Notes: generated by a model from the sequence alone, not told the origin. Positions 16,949 to 26,985 are shown, counted from the first letter of the stretch. The stretch: 64,000 nucleotides of DNA from CAVZCK01 sp963798805 (GCA_963798805.1 CAWCVC010000002.1:806001-870000), one strand, 5' to 3'. Translations and numbers: made by a program.

Positions 16949-17884
16949 GTGGGCAGAACGATTTCAGTAGGCAGAACGATATCGAGGGGACTGGCGCTTT
17001 GCGTTTCTCTCGCAATGTTCCAGATCGGGGCGTCCGCCGGTCTGGCGGCGAAGCCGCTCAAGGTCGTTTCCGATAAGACCGCTACAGGTTTCAAATTTCC
17101 CGAATCCGTTGCCTGCGACCCGCACGCGAACGTGCTTTACGCCAGCCAGTTCGGCTCCGAGCTGAAGCCGACCGAGAAGGACGGCAAGGGCAAGATCAGC
17201 AAGCTCTCGCTGGACGGGAAGATCCTGGAGGAGCAGTTCCTGCCTCCCAAGGGCGAGATCCTCAACAAGCCAAAGGGCATCTGGATCAAAGGCAACAGGC
17301 TGTGGGTCACCGATATCGACGTGGTCTGGGAATTCGATCTCAAAACCCGCAAAGGCAAGAAGCTGCCTCTGCCCGAAGCTCAGTTCGCCAACGATCCCGC
17401 AGTCGTGGGAAATGCGCTCTTCGTCAGCGATAACCGGGGCGACCGTCTCTATAAGGTGGAACCGGCGGACTTCCTGGACATCAAGGGCGAACCGAAGGTT
17501 ATGACTGTCTTTTCCGGCAAGTCGATCAATCCCAACGGCCTCTATCCGGGCAAGGGCGGTTCGCTGCTTATGGTCGGCTACAAGTCTCCGCAGGAGCCGC
17601 GCGGCATCTATTCGCTGGGGCTTGAGGGCGACATCACGGAGCTGTCGAAACCGATCGGGATGCTGGACGGCCTCTATCAGATGAGCGACGGAACCCTGAT
17701 CACGACGGATTGGGTGTCCGGCACGGTCTTCAGCTGGACGGCGAAGGAAGGGATGAAGACCCTGGCCTCGAATTTCAAAGGCCCAGCCGATCTTTGCGCA
17801 TATCCGGATGCCAAGGGACTCCGGGTGATCGTACCCGACCTGGCCAAGAGCGAGATCAGGCTACTCCAGCTCGGGAACGAGTGA
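16949..17884 (+). CDS. Secreted SMP-30/NHL-like beta-propeller protein
   Basis: A 311-residue protein with an N-terminal signal peptide ending SAGLAA, then a six-bladed-type propeller (GFKFPESVACDPHANVLYASQF, PKGIWIKGNRLWVTDID, NPNGLYPGKGGSLLMVGY). GTG at 16949 is preferred because GGGAGG (16938-16943) lies 5 bases before it; the ATG at 16916 has no such site. An 18-bp imperfect tandem duplication (16949-16966 and 16967-16984) repeats the residues VGRTIS at the N-terminus. The family includes gluconolactonases and lactonases, but no catalytic assignment is possible. It is convergent with the TauE/SafE gene. Confidence 0.7.
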   Translation: MGRTISVGRTISRGLALCVSLAMFQIGASAGLAAKPLKVVSDKTATGFKFPESVACDPHANVLYASQFGSELKPTEKDGKGKISKLSLDGKILEEQFLPPKGEILNKPKGIWIKGNRLWVTDIDVVWEFDLKTRKGKKLPLPEAQFANDPAVVGNALFVSDNRGDRLYKVEPADFLDIKGEPKVMTVFSGKSINPNGLYPGKGGSLLMVGYKSPQEPRGIYSLGLEGDITELSKPIGMLDGLYQMSDGTLITTDWVSGTVFSWTAKEGMKTLASNFKGPADLCAYPDAKGLRVIVPDLAKSEIRLLQLGNE

Positions 17885-17911
17885 GCCACGTTTATCGACG
17901 CCCCGCAGCTG

Positions 17912-17943
17912 GCCGGGCAGGCTCGGAAGAGCTTGCCCCCGGC
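17912..17943. terminator. Likely bidirectional terminator stem
   Basis: GCCGGG...GGCTC, loop GGAA, GAGC...CCCCGGC form an imperfect GC-rich hairpin exactly between the convergent beta-propeller and TauE/SafE genes. No T-tract follows on either strand, so intrinsic termination is uncertain. Confidence 0.4.
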
Positions 17944-17951
17944 TCTGAGCG

Positions 17952-18734
17952 CTACGCGAGAATGAGCCGCAGGGACGATGCGCCGATCCAGAGCGCAACG
18001 ATCAGGACGAGCAATTCCAATGCAAGCGCATGAACTTCCAGCTTCGTCCGCCGGATCAGTCCCGCAGCCAGCCAGCTTCCCGGGATCGTGGCGATCCCCA
18101 ACACGATGCCGAGGACGACGAGATTGGCGTCCAACAGCGAGAAGCGCTCGAACGCGATCGCCCGGGCGATATGCAGCGTCAGAGAGATGGCGGCGTCGGT
18201 GGCAATCAAAGCGGCGCCCGCGAGGCCCGCGCCAAGAAGCAGCGGGATGATCATCACGCCGCCGCCGGTCGACAGGCCGGAAATGCTGCCGACGACAGCT
18301 CCGCCCAGGGTGAGCCCGCCAGGACCGATGTGAAGCTGCGACCGCTTTGCCAGACGCCGCATGGCGAGGCTCGCAAGCAGGGCGACGGCGACCACCAGCC
18401 CTGCCAGCGCATCGCTGATGCGGGCGAGCAGCCAGGCGCAGGGCACCATCGCCGGGATGGAGCCGATCACGACGAAGACGGCAGGGCGCCAGCGCGGCCG
18501 CTCGCGGAATGCGAAAATACGGCCGAGATTGGTGATGATCATCGCGACGGCGAGGACGGCAATCGTCGGCTTGGCGCCGAGGATCGGCACCAGAAAGGCG
18601 GACAGCATCAATCCCGCGCCGAAGCCGGAAAGACCGGAGAGGAGCCCCGACAGCAGGGCTACCGTGAGCGCCAATATCGACGGTGTGAGATCGAGCGTGC
18701 CCACCGGCTCAACCGCCGAGATAAGTGCCGCCAT
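17952..18734 (-). CDS. TauE/SafE-family membrane transporter
   Basis: A 260-residue polytopic protein with about eight helices and the internal repeat typical of TauE/SafE: the first half has LSGLLSGLSGFGAGLMLSAFL and the second GGAVVGSISGLSTGGGVMIIPLL. Members export sulfite, sulfoacetate or other organic anions. It is the last gene of the tctC-tctB-tctA-mmgE/prpD-SDR series and overlaps the SDR stop by 26 bp if ATG 18734 is used. It may export a product of that pathway. Confidence 0.82.
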   Translation of the reverse strand: MAALISAVEPVGTLDLTPSILALTVALLSGLLSGLSGFGAGLMLSAFLVPILGAKPTIAVLAVAMIITNLGRIFAFRERPRWRPAVFVVIGSIPAMVPCAWLLARISDALAGLVVAVALLASLAMRRLAKRSQLHIGPGGLTLGGAVVGSISGLSTGGGVMIIPLLLGAGLAGAALIATDAAISLTLHIARAIAFERFSLLDANLVVLGIVLGIATIPGSWLAAGLIRRTKLEVHALALELLVLIVALWIGASSLRLILA

Positions 18735-19482
18735 TGACGTGAACGGTCTGTCCCGTGATGTAGCGCCCGCCAGGTCCGGCGAGCCAGCGCACCGCCGCGG
18801 CGCAGTCCTGCGGCAGGCCGCGTCGTCCGACAAGCGTCTGGCGCGTGGCGTGATGCGAAGGCGTTCCGGGTGCGCTGGACGCCAGCCGGCGCGTGTCGAT
18901 CAGACCTGGCGCCACGCAGTTCGCCGTGATGCCGTCCGCGGCTAGATCATGGGCTAGAGCGCGGGTGAAACCGGCAAGTCCCGCCTTGGCCGCAACGACA
19001 TGGGCGCGGTCGGCAGCGCCTGTATGCGCGGTCAGCCCGCCGATATTGATGACGGCGCCTGCACCGCTCGCCTTCAGCGCCTCATGAGAGGCCTTGGAGC
19101 AATGGAATGCTCCGTCGAGGCAGACCTCGAAGACGCGCCGCCAAGTCGGATAGTCGAGCTCGGCGAACGACGCCTCGTTGCGGACCGCCGCGTTGTTGAC
19201 CAGGATGTCGAGCCGGCCGAAACGGGCTAGCGCCTCATGCACCATGGCCTCGACCGCCGCCGGATCGGTGACGTCGGCAAGAATGGCAATGGCGCTGCCG
19301 CCGGCCGCCTCGATCTCGCGAGCGACGCTTTCGGCTTCCTCGCGATTGCTGCGCACATTGACGACGACATCGGCGCCGCCCGCCGCCAGCTCGAGCGCGA
19401 TCGCCCGCCCAATATTGCGGCCTGCGCCGGTCACCAGCGCGACCTTGCCACTCAATTCCGTTCCGCTGATTATCCCCGCCAT
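18709..19482 (-). CDS. SDR-family protein lacking the usual catalytic Ser/Tyr
   Basis: A 257-residue SDR with an intact cofactor loop (TGAGRNIGRA) and NNAAV. The usual Ser position reads INIGGLT and the YxxxK position reads AHVVAAKAG, so Val replaces the catalytic Tyr while Lys remains. The C-terminus YITGQTVHVNGG is normal. It may bind NAD(P) without classical oxidoreductase chemistry, or use the neighbouring His. It overlaps the end of the MmgE/PrpD gene by 13 bp and the TauE/SafE gene start by 26 bp, so it belongs to the tct operon. Confidence 0.83.
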   Translation of the reverse strand: MAGIISGTELSGKVALVTGAGRNIGRAIALELAAGGADVVVNVRSNREEAESVAREIEAAGGSAIAILADVTDPAAVEAMVHEALARFGRLDILVNNAAVRNEASFAELDYPTWRRVFEVCLDGAFHCSKASHEALKASGAGAVINIGGLTAHTGAADRAHVVAAKAGLAGFTRALAHDLAADGITANCVAPGLIDTRRLASSAPGTPSHHATRQTLVGRRGLPQDCAAAVRWLAGPGGRYITGQTVHVNGGTYLGG

Positions 19483-20837
19483 GGCGACAAATCGACCTCT
19501 CTTGCATCAAACACTCTTTGCGTCCAGGCAAGCGCGCGGTCCGCACGCTCGCGATCCCAGCCGCCATGCAGCGCGTTGGCGCGGAATTTGGCTTCGATCT
19601 CGGCATCATCCAGCGGCTCGGCGATACCGCCGCGCAGATGCGGCTGGCGTTCTTCCAGCACCTGCCCGTCCTCAAGCATCACCCGGACGTGCCCCGTATA
19701 GCTGCGCGGATAGGGATTGTCCGGGTCGACGACATAGCCGACCTTGCCGGCGACGGCCTTGACCGCTGCGTCGGCAACGGCTGCATCCTCGAAGGCCGAC
19801 AGGCCGGCTTCGCCGCGGACGAGTGCGGTCGCGACGGCGTAGGGGATGCTGAACTTCGCCGCATAGCCATTGGGCGGCGATTGCTTTGCCGCGAGCGGCT
19901 CCCAAAGCCGGTGCACGTAGCCCTCGGCGGTCTCACAGCGAACGGCGGCGATCTCATCGGCCTGCACGCCCTGGGCGTGCAGGCGCAGCGCGCAATCGAT
20001 ATAAGGGTGGGCCATCGTCCCGCAGGGGTAGGGCTTGAAGGCGATGGTCCGCATGAGCCAGTCGACGCCGAAGCCGTCGAGGAGCCGGCTCCAGTCGCAG
20101 GCCGCGTCGCGGGCAAAGCCGTGGAACAGCCCATGCGCGCCTTCAAAGACCGTCCGCGGGCCGAGAAAGCCGCCGGCCGCCAGCCGTGCCGCGCGATAGC
20201 CGCTCTGCGCCGCCCAGCCGGGATGCATGCGCTTGGTCCAGGTGCCCTCGGCGAGATATTCGATAATGCCTGAGGCCATGCTGCCGGCAATGCCGAGCGC
20301 GGAGGTGAATGCATCCTCTCCGAGCCTCATGCCTGTCGCGACGGCTGCCGCGGCGCCCATGGCGCCGAACACGGCGGTTGGATGAAAGCCCGCGGCATGC
20401 ACGGATTTCGGCGCGACCAGGCTCAGCCGGCACAGCACCTCGCAGCCGACCGGAATGCCGGCGACCAGATCCGGGCCGGACAGCCTATGCCGCTCGGCGG
20501 CGGCGAGTATCGCCGGAACGATCACCGCGCCGGAATGCACTGGGCCGCCTTCGAAGGTGTCGTCATAATCCTCGCCATGGGCGGCCGTGCCGTTGATGAG
20601 CATGGCATCCGCCGGGGAGAAATGGTGCGGCTGGCCGATCGCCGTGCAGCCTTCCCCTGGATCGATGCCGGCGAGGAGCGCGCGCATATAGTCGGTATGG
20701 CGGGCAGCGATGCATAACCCGGCGACGTCCAGCACGAGCCGCCGGCAGGTCTCCCGAACAGCAGCGGGCAAACCGCTGCCCGAAACCCTCGAGGCGGCGC
20801 GGGCGAGACGCTGGGCAATGGCAGGCTCTTCGGTCAT
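19470..20837 (-). CDS. MmgE/PrpD-family protein in the tct operon
   Basis: A 455-residue MmgE/PrpD protein. Family features include INGTAAHGEDYDDTFEGGPVHSG, FHPTAVFGAMGAAAAVA, GTWTKRMHPGWAAQSG and a C-terminal DDAEIEAKFRANA. It is only distantly similar to the other two copies in the window and belongs to a different subgroup. Its ATG at 20837 overlaps the tctA stop by 4 bp, strong evidence of translational coupling with a tricarboxylate-type importer. It therefore probably dehydrates, isomerises or decarboxylates the imported acid. Confidence 0.87.
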   Translation of the reverse strand: MTEEPAIAQRLARAASRVSGSGLPAAVRETCRRLVLDVAGLCIAARHTDYMRALLAGIDPGEGCTAIGQPHHFSPADAMLINGTAAHGEDYDDTFEGGPVHSGAVIVPAILAAAERHRLSGPDLVAGIPVGCEVLCRLSLVAPKSVHAAGFHPTAVFGAMGAAAAVATGMRLGEDAFTSALGIAGSMASGIIEYLAEGTWTKRMHPGWAAQSGYRAARLAAGGFLGPRTVFEGAHGLFHGFARDAACDWSRLLDGFGVDWLMRTIAFKPYPCGTMAHPYIDCALRLHAQGVQADEIAAVRCETAEGYVHRLWEPLAAKQSPPNGYAAKFSIPYAVATALVRGEAGLSAFEDAAVADAAVKAVAGKVGYVVDPDNPYPRSYTGHVRVMLEDGQVLEERQPHLRGGIAEPLDDAEIEAKFRANALHGGWDRERADRALAWTQRVFDAREVDLSPWRG

Positions 20838-22327
20838 CCGGCCTCCTTTCTTGCCGCTTTGGCGGATCGCAGCCCCGTCGCGATGGAATAGGTGAGCAGC
20901 AGCGCCGTCAGGATGAGCAAGCCGAGCGCCACCTTGTCCTGCAGAAAGATCATGTGATCGCCGCGCGAAATAACCAGGCTGCGCCGGTAATTCGATTCGA
21001 CCAGGAAACCCAGCACCACGCCGAGAACGAGCGGCAGCGTTGGGAAGCGGAGATGGCGCATGACATAGCCGAGACAGCCGGCGACGAGCACGATGGCGAG
21101 ATCGAAGCTGCTCTGTTCGATCGCGTAGACGCCCGACATGACGAGCGCCAGAACGAAGGCGATGAGATAAGGTTTCGGCCGGTTCACCAGCCACAGGCAG
21201 GGTCCCAGAATGATGAGGCCGATCAGCAGCATGGCGATATTGGCGATGAACAGCCCGGCATAGAGGCCGTAGACGATTTCCGGCGCCTTGGTGAACAGCG
21301 CAGGGCCCGGCGTTAGCCCATGGATCAGGAAGCCGCCGAGCAGGATCGCCGCCGAATTCGAGCCGGGAATGCCGAGGCCGAGGAGAGGCACGAGCGCGGT
21401 CGCGGTCACGACATTATTAGCCGTCTCGGGAGCCGCGACGCCTTCGACCGAGCCCTTGCCGAACTCCTCCGGATGCGCCGACCAGCGCCGCGCCTCATTA
21501 TAGGCCATGAAGGCCGCAATTGTGCCGCCGGCGCCTGGCGTAATGCCTTCGATGGTGCCGATGAGGGAGCCGATCGCTTGCGGCTTCCAGAGCCGGCGCC
21601 ACAGAGCAAAGCCCGGCAGCTTGAGCCTCGTGTCGCGCTTGTCGGCCTTGACCCAGCCGGGCTCGGCGATCTGGACCATCATCTCGGAGACGGCATATAG
21701 GCCAACCATAATCAGGATCGGCCGCACTCCGCCGAGCAGGTCCGGCGAGCCGAAAGTGAAGCGGGGCACGCCGGAGACCGGGTCGGTGCCGATAGTCGCG
21801 ATCATCAGGCCGAGAATGCAGCCGATGCCGCCGCGCAGAAGCGTGCCCCCGGAGAGGCTGGCGACCACGGACAGGCCAAGCAGACCGAGGGCGAAATAGG
21901 CAGGCGGAGTGAAGGCCAACGCGACATTGGCGAGCGGTTCCGTCGCCGCAACCAGCACGACGAGCCCGAACAGTCCGCCGACCAGACCCGAGAGCAGCGA
22001 GATGCCGAGCGCCTCTCCCGCCCGGCCTTGCCTGGCCATCTCATAGCCGTCGAGCACGGTCGCAGCGGCGGCGTTGGTGCCGGGCGTGCGGATCAGGATC
22101 GCAGGGATCGAGCCGCCATATTCAGCGCCGACATAGACGCTGGCGAGCAGCACGACGGCTGGGACAGGCTCCATGCCATAGGTGAGCGGCAGCAGCAGCG
22201 CCATGGCGATCGACGGCGAGATCCCCGGCAGCGCGCCGCCGAGAATGCCCCAGAGCACGCCGAGAAAGGCGGCCGGGATCGCCCAGCTGCTCGTCAAGGC
22301 GTGGATAGCCGCTGCGAACGCCTCCAT
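20834..22327 (-). CDS. tctA: Tripartite tricarboxylate transporter, large membrane subunit
   Basis: A 497-residue TctA permease with about 12 helices. Signature segments are LPGISPSIAMALLLPLTYGM, YGGSIPAILIRTPGT, EGITPGAGGTIAAFMAYNEA and LLGLGIPGSNSAAILLGG. It couples solute uptake to an ion gradient with TctB and the periplasmic TctC. The ATG at 22327 follows the tctB stop by 4 bp, and the gene overlaps the MmgE/PrpD start. The substrate is likely a di- or tricarboxylate or aromatic acid. Confidence 0.93.
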   Translation of the reverse strand: MEAFAAAIHALTSSWAIPAAFLGVLWGILGGALPGISPSIAMALLLPLTYGMEPVPAVVLLASVYVGAEYGGSIPAILIRTPGTNAAAATVLDGYEMARQGRAGEALGISLLSGLVGGLFGLVVLVAATEPLANVALAFTPPAYFALGLLGLSVVASLSGGTLLRGGIGCILGLMIATIGTDPVSGVPRFTFGSPDLLGGVRPILIMVGLYAVSEMMVQIAEPGWVKADKRDTRLKLPGFALWRRLWKPQAIGSLIGTIEGITPGAGGTIAAFMAYNEARRWSAHPEEFGKGSVEGVAAPETANNVVTATALVPLLGLGIPGSNSAAILLGGFLIHGLTPGPALFTKAPEIVYGLYAGLFIANIAMLLIGLIILGPCLWLVNRPKPYLIAFVLALVMSGVYAIEQSSFDLAIVLVAGCLGYVMRHLRFPTLPLVLGVVLGFLVESNYRRSLVISRGDHMIFLQDKVALGLLILTALLLTYSIATGLRSAKAARKEAG

Positions 22328-22331
22328 GGCC

Positions 22332-22787
22332 TTACATCCAGGGGGCGAGCAAACCGGCCGGCATGGCAATGCCGAACAGGTCAGTGAAGATCAGCCAGAA
22401 GCCGATCCCCGCGACAGCCGCGGTCGCGCCGAGGCCCAGCGTCGGCCTTGCGCCGGCGAGCAGCGCAACCGAAGCCACGAGGGCGGCGAGTGTCAGCGGA
22501 TAGCCTGCCACTGGCAGCAAGACGATGTAAGCGAGCACAAGGCCGACGAGCCCGAGGGCCCTCGGCGCAATGGCAAGCTTCACCGGCGGGGTGACGGCAA
22601 TCTGCGACCGGATCGCTAACGCCGCCCCGACCAGAGCGAGGGCGGCCGCCAGCAGTTTCGGCAGGCCGGCCGCACCGACCTCATCGGAAAGCAGGCTGTC
22701 GGGAATATCGAGCGCAGCGGCGTAATAGCCGCCGGCCAGCGCCATCAACGCCAAACCCGTCCAGAGATCGGGCGCGCCGAGCTTCAC
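22332..22787 (-). CDS. tctB: Tripartite tricarboxylate transporter, small membrane subunit
   Basis: A 151-residue TctB-type protein with four predicted helices and the N-terminal YYAAALDIPDSLLSDEVGAAGLP pattern typical of the family. It overlaps the tctC stop by 4 bp and precedes tctA by 4 bp. It is required with TctA for solute uptake; its exact job within the complex is unclear. Confidence 0.87.
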   Translation of the reverse strand: MKLGAPDLWTGLALMALAGGYYAAALDIPDSLLSDEVGAAGLPKLLAAALALVGAALAIRSQIAVTPPVKLAIAPRALGLVGLVLAYIVLLPVAGYPLTLAALVASVALLAGARPTLGLGATAAVAGIGFWLIFTDLFGIAMPAGLLAPWM

Positions 22788-23752
22788 TTCACCACCCCAA
22801 GCTCCTTGAACGAGCCGGTGACCTCCTCGGCAAACGCCTTGGTGAATTTGCGCGCCTCTTCCCGTCCCATCAGTGTCACGACGAGGCTGTTCTTGGCGAT
22901 CTGCCGCTTATAGGCCGGGGTTGCGAGCACGATGGTGAGCGCCTTGTGCCAGGCTTCGGCGATGTCGTCGGGAATGCCCTTCGGACCGGCGAGGCCGCGG
23001 AACTTGCGCACCACCAGATCGAAGCCTTGCTCCTTGACCGTTGGCAGATCGGGAAATTCGGGGAGGCGGGCATCGGTCAGCGTGCCGAGCATGCGGATCT
23101 TGCCGGCGTCGAGCTGAGCCCGGATCTCCTCGACCTCGCCGACGCCGAAATCGAGCGTGCCGTTGAGCACGTTCACCATCAGATCGGCGCCGCCTTCATG
23201 CGACACGACCGGCACCTTGACCCCCGCAATCCGCGCCAGCCGCTCCAGAGAGATGCGCTCCAGCGAAGCCGGGTTGGCCGCGCCCCACCGGGCCTTGTCC
23301 TGATTGGCTTTGGCGTAATCGATCGCCTCTTTCAGCGTCTTCCAGGGCGCGTCGGCGCGCGTATAGATGATCTCCGGATCGAAGAAGACGATGACGAGCG
23401 GATCGAGATCCTGATAGCCGAATTCGGGCTTCGACAGCAGCGTAGTCTGGATGTAGGTGGGTGTCGTGGCGTAGAGCATCGTGCCGTCCGGCATGGCCTG
23501 CGCGACCTTCGCCACCGCCTTGGCGCCCGATCCGCCGCGAACATTCTCGACCGCGAAATTCACCCCCATTACCGGCGAGAGGTGCTTGACCAGCTCGCGC
23601 AGGAATACGTCGCTGCCGCCACCTGGGCTAGAGTGGGTAACAAGTGTGACGTTGCTGTGCGGATATTTGACGGTCTGAGCGGCGGCAACGCCGCCCGTCC
23701 AGCCGACCGCCAATGAGACGGCCAAAATGGCCGCCGAGAACCTTTTACGCAT
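22784..23752 (-). CDS. tctC: Tripartite tricarboxylate transporter substrate-binding protein
   Basis: A 322-residue Bug/TctC periplasmic binding protein with a signal peptide ending GGVAAAQT. Family landmarks are VTHSSPGGGSDVFLREL near the N-terminus, VENVRGGSGAKAVAKVA, and FDLVVRKFRGLAGPKGIPDD. It is the first gene of the operon tctC-tctB-tctA-mmgE/prpD-SDR-tauE, with a good GGAGAGA site before the ATG. The ligand is unknown; the downstream enzymes suggest a hydroxy- or unsaturated carboxylic acid. Confidence 0.92.
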   Translation of the reverse strand: MRKRFSAAILAVSLAVGWTGGVAAAQTVKYPHSNVTLVTHSSPGGGSDVFLRELVKHLSPVMGVNFAVENVRGGSGAKAVAKVAQAMPDGTMLYATTPTYIQTTLLSKPEFGYQDLDPLVIVFFDPEIIYTRADAPWKTLKEAIDYAKANQDKARWGAANPASLERISLERLARIAGVKVPVVSHEGGADLMVNVLNGTLDFGVGEVEEIRAQLDAGKIRMLGTLTDARLPEFPDLPTVKEQGFDLVVRKFRGLAGPKGIPDDIAEAWHKALTIVLATPAYKRQIAKNSLVVTLMGREEARKFTKAFAEEVTGSFKELGVVK

Positions 23753-23941
23753 TGTCTCTCCTCCCTATCGTGCCGATTCCGGCTATCGTTTTCGCGGGGC
23801 CAGTCAGCCCTCGCATGCCGCTCCTGAAAATATAGCGGCCCGATATTTTAATGCCTGCAACCATCATTGCGGTCAAAGCACTTGTTGTTGTTCTCTGAAT
23901 CTGAGTCCGGAGAGGCAGCACGGGCCGCTAAGGGTGCCCCT

Positions 23942-26222
23942 TCACGACGACACGAGCACCACCGAGCACGGCGCGCCATTGATGACCTCCGCCGCTACCT
24001 GGCCGAAAAGCAGCCGGTCTCCGGACCGGCGCGAGACGCCGAGCACGATGAGATCATGCCGCGAGCGGCGAGCGAAGCGCACGATTGCCCCTCCCGGATC
24101 GCCGCTTCGGCGGATGGATATCCGCATCTGCACACCCTCCAATTCCGCGAGCGCAACAAAGTCCCGGAGCGCGGCTTCTTCCTCCAGCGCGGTCGCGAGC
24201 GAGGCTGGATGCGGCCAGCGGCGCTCGGGCTGGTTCGAGATATAGAGTGCCTCGACGGGCGAGCGGGTGGCGCGGGCCAGCTCGATTGCCAGTTCGGCGG
24301 CATGACGCGAACGGAGCGTCGCGCGAATGGGCAGCAGGATACGGAATCCCGGCGCCGTCGGGCGGTCGCGGTGCACGCCGCGCGCATCGACGACGGCAAG
24401 CGGGCCTTCGGATGCGCCGGCGACCTCAGACACCTTGGGGCTGATGATTCCGCCGTCGACGCGTGCCGGCTCGAGGCCGATCATCAGAAGGTCGTATCCC
24501 TTGCTCATCTCGGCCTCGACGGCAGCCGAGAGCGATTGCTGCGACGCATCCGCCTGGCGAGCAGTGACCTCAACCTCGCCCGGCTGCTCGTCCTCTTTCG
24601 GCAGCACCGCCTGCGCGGCTCGAGCCGATCCTTTCACGACGGCGTCCGCCGGCGGCGCGGCATCGCTCGGTGCCGGGCGGCTCTCGGCCTCGCCGACCTG
24701 GAGGACTGTCGTCAGGATCTGCCGCGAGCCGGCGATCAGTCCGGCGAGATGGGCGGCGAACCGGGCATTGACGCTGCTGTCGACCGCAACGAGCAGGCGC
24801 TCGAACTGCGTGACGAAGCCCTCCGCATCGCGCGCCTCGCGATCGAGCCTTTCCTGCTCCTCTTGCCCGATCGGGAGTCGCAGGAGCGCCCATCTGAGCA
24901 TCGGCGGCATCGCCAAAGTCGTCAGCACGGCCATGGCGACGATCATGGTGAACAGGTTCTGGCTCAATGCGCCCATCGACAGGCCGATGGTGCCGACGAT
25001 CACCTCGGTCGAGCCGCGGGCATTCATGGCGGAGCCGACAGCGAGCGCCTCCCGCAGTGTCAGGCCGCCAATGCGCCCGCCGAGAAACGCGCCGGTGAAC
25101 TTGCCGAGGCTGGCGATGGTGATGAGCCCCAGGGTGAGAGCAAGCAGCCCGGGATCGGTGAGCACCGTCAGATCGGCCCTGAGACCGGCTGCCGCGAAAA
25201 ACACGGGCATGAACAATGCGGTGATGAGGCCGCGCAGCTGCCTGTCGATCTCGCCGGTCAGGATTGGCGATTGGCCGACCAGCATGCCGGCGACGAACGC
25301 ACCCAGCACGGTGTGTATGCCGATGGCGTCGGTCAGGAGCGCCATCACGCCCATGACGATCAGGATGACGCTGATGACGGGCAGCTCGCTGACCAGATTG
25401 TCGTTGGCCCAGCGGATCAGCCGGGCGACCAGACGCCGGCCGACCGTAAAGCTAGCCGCGAGGAAGACGGCCGCGCCGAGGACACTCTTGCCGAACGCCA
25501 TAGCATCGAGCGAGCCGTGTGAGGCGATCCCCAGGATCAGCGCGATGATGATCCAGCCGATCGAAGTCTTCGATGATCGCCGCCGCGATGATGATCTGAC
25601 CGATATTGCGGCGCATGAAGTCCATCTCGCGCACGACCATGGCAACGATCTTGACCGAGGAGACCGACAACGCCGTACCGAGGAACAGGGAGGTGACCAG
25701 CCGAAGCTCAGGCCGCAGCAGCACGTCCGCCGGTAACGCCTGGCCGAGCCCGAAGCCGCAGGCAAAGGGTACCGAGAGGCCGGTCAAGGCGATCGCCAGC
25801 GAGGCGCGTCCGACCTTGCGCACGAGCTTAAGGTCCGTCTCCATGCCGGTCAGCAGTAGAAGCAGGAGCACCCCGAGCTGGGCGATGCCGTCGAGCATCG
25901 CCTGCTGCTCGGGCGCGCGCGGAAACAGCATCTGCTCGCCGGCCGGCCAGATCGCGCCGAGCAGAGAGGGGCCGAGCATCACGCCCGCGAGCAGCTGGCC
26001 CATGACTGCCGGCTGGCCAAGGCGTTCCATGACCTCGCCCAAGAGGCGTCCGGCGGCGAGCAGCACCACGATCTGACCCAGCAGCACGATCTCGGAATGG
26101 CCGGTCTGACTTGGATCGGCGGCAAGGACCGGGGTCGTCGTGAGGAGAATGGTGGCGGCAACCGCTAGCACGGCGAGCCCCCGGCCGTTGATGTAAGTCC
26201 TGACGCCGGACAGCGATTGCAT
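23942..26222 (-). pseudogene. CPA2 cation:proton antiporter with C-terminal USP domain, frameshifted
   Basis: The N-terminal 220 codons (signal-like first helix, GHSEIVLLGQIVVLLAAGRLLGEV, then QIIIAAAIIEDF) are in one frame, and the rest (IGWIIIALILGIASHG onward) is in another. One extra base within gaagtctt at 25561-25568 explains it; corrected, the protein is about 759 residues. The membrane part is a Kef/NapA-like CPA2 domain (the IIxDxIGWII helix carries the ion-binding acids), followed after residue 440 by a universal-stress-protein domain ending LIVLGVSRRSGDRLLFGQVA. It would exchange Na or K for protons. An error in the sequence is as likely as true inactivation. Confidence 0.78.
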
Positions 26223-26375
26223 TCAGTATTCCCTGCGTGGTGCGGATGGACTTTCTGCGCGGCGCGGGTTCACTGCGAATGCCCTCCGGCGAGCCGCGCC
26301 GGGCCGAGCGATGGGAACCCGCGCCGGCGGCCTGCGTTCCGTTTCGACTCCAACAGTCAGCTTCGGAGGCTGATC

Positions 26376-26765
26376 ATGAACCGACAATCCTTGCTGTCAA
26401 CGGCCCGCAGCACCCTTGCGGCCGCTGTCCTTATCGCCATTCCGCCGCTCCTGCCGGATGCCGCTCTGGCGCAAGGAACGGGTGGTACCAATCAGCCAAG
26501 TCCCGCCCAGCCCAAAAAAACGATCCCCGAGAAAGTCGCGCCCCCCGAGAAGGCGATTCCGGACCCGAAAGCGCCAGACACCGGCACATCCGGCCAGGGA
26601 GAAACGCTCACCAAGAAGCTCGAGCGCAACGAGGGCGTGCTTCATCCGAGCCCGAACATGGACCCGGAGATCAGCGTGCCTGCGCCGAACCCAAATCCGG
26701 GCACGACTCCGGTGATCCCGCCGCCCGGAAGTCCCGGCAACCCGTCGAAGGTCCGGCCGAAGTAA
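26376..26765 (+). CDS. Secreted proline-rich protein of unknown function
   Basis: A 129-residue protein with a signal peptide (to about residue 33, PDAALAQ) followed by a low-complexity Pro/Lys-rich mature region (PEKVAPPEKAIPDPKAPDTG, PNPNPGTTPVIPPPGSPG). CGGAGG lies 6 bases before the ATG at 26376, supporting the start. I recognise no domain; similar short periplasmic proline-rich proteins are common in Hyphomicrobiales. It is divergent from the antiporter gene. Confidence 0.65.
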   Translation: MNRQSLLSTARSTLAAAVLIAIPPLLPDAALAQGTGGTNQPSPAQPKKTIPEKVAPPEKAIPDPKAPDTGTSGQGETLTKKLERNEGVLHPSPNMDPEISVPAPNPNPGTTPVIPPPGSPGNPSKVRPK

Positions 26766-26985
26766 CCGGCTCGAAGGCGCTTCCTGGCGGTTCGACATTC
26801 GCGGCCCGGAGTGCTCGCGGATGAGTCCGCAGCTCATGGCTTGCGCCGCCGAATAAATCAGTCAACTCGGATGTTAAGAGGTGACGTGGCCGCCATTCGG
26901 ACGGATGCGATCGAGCCATGTGTCGCCGGAATCGGCGAAATGGAAATGCGAACGCCCCCATGGAGGGGCTGAATAGGGGAACGCC

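Noticed and set aside
23867..25522. 551-codon plus-strand open frame
   Set aside because: Antisense to the CPA2-USP gene; rich in Arg, His and Asp without recognisable motifs.
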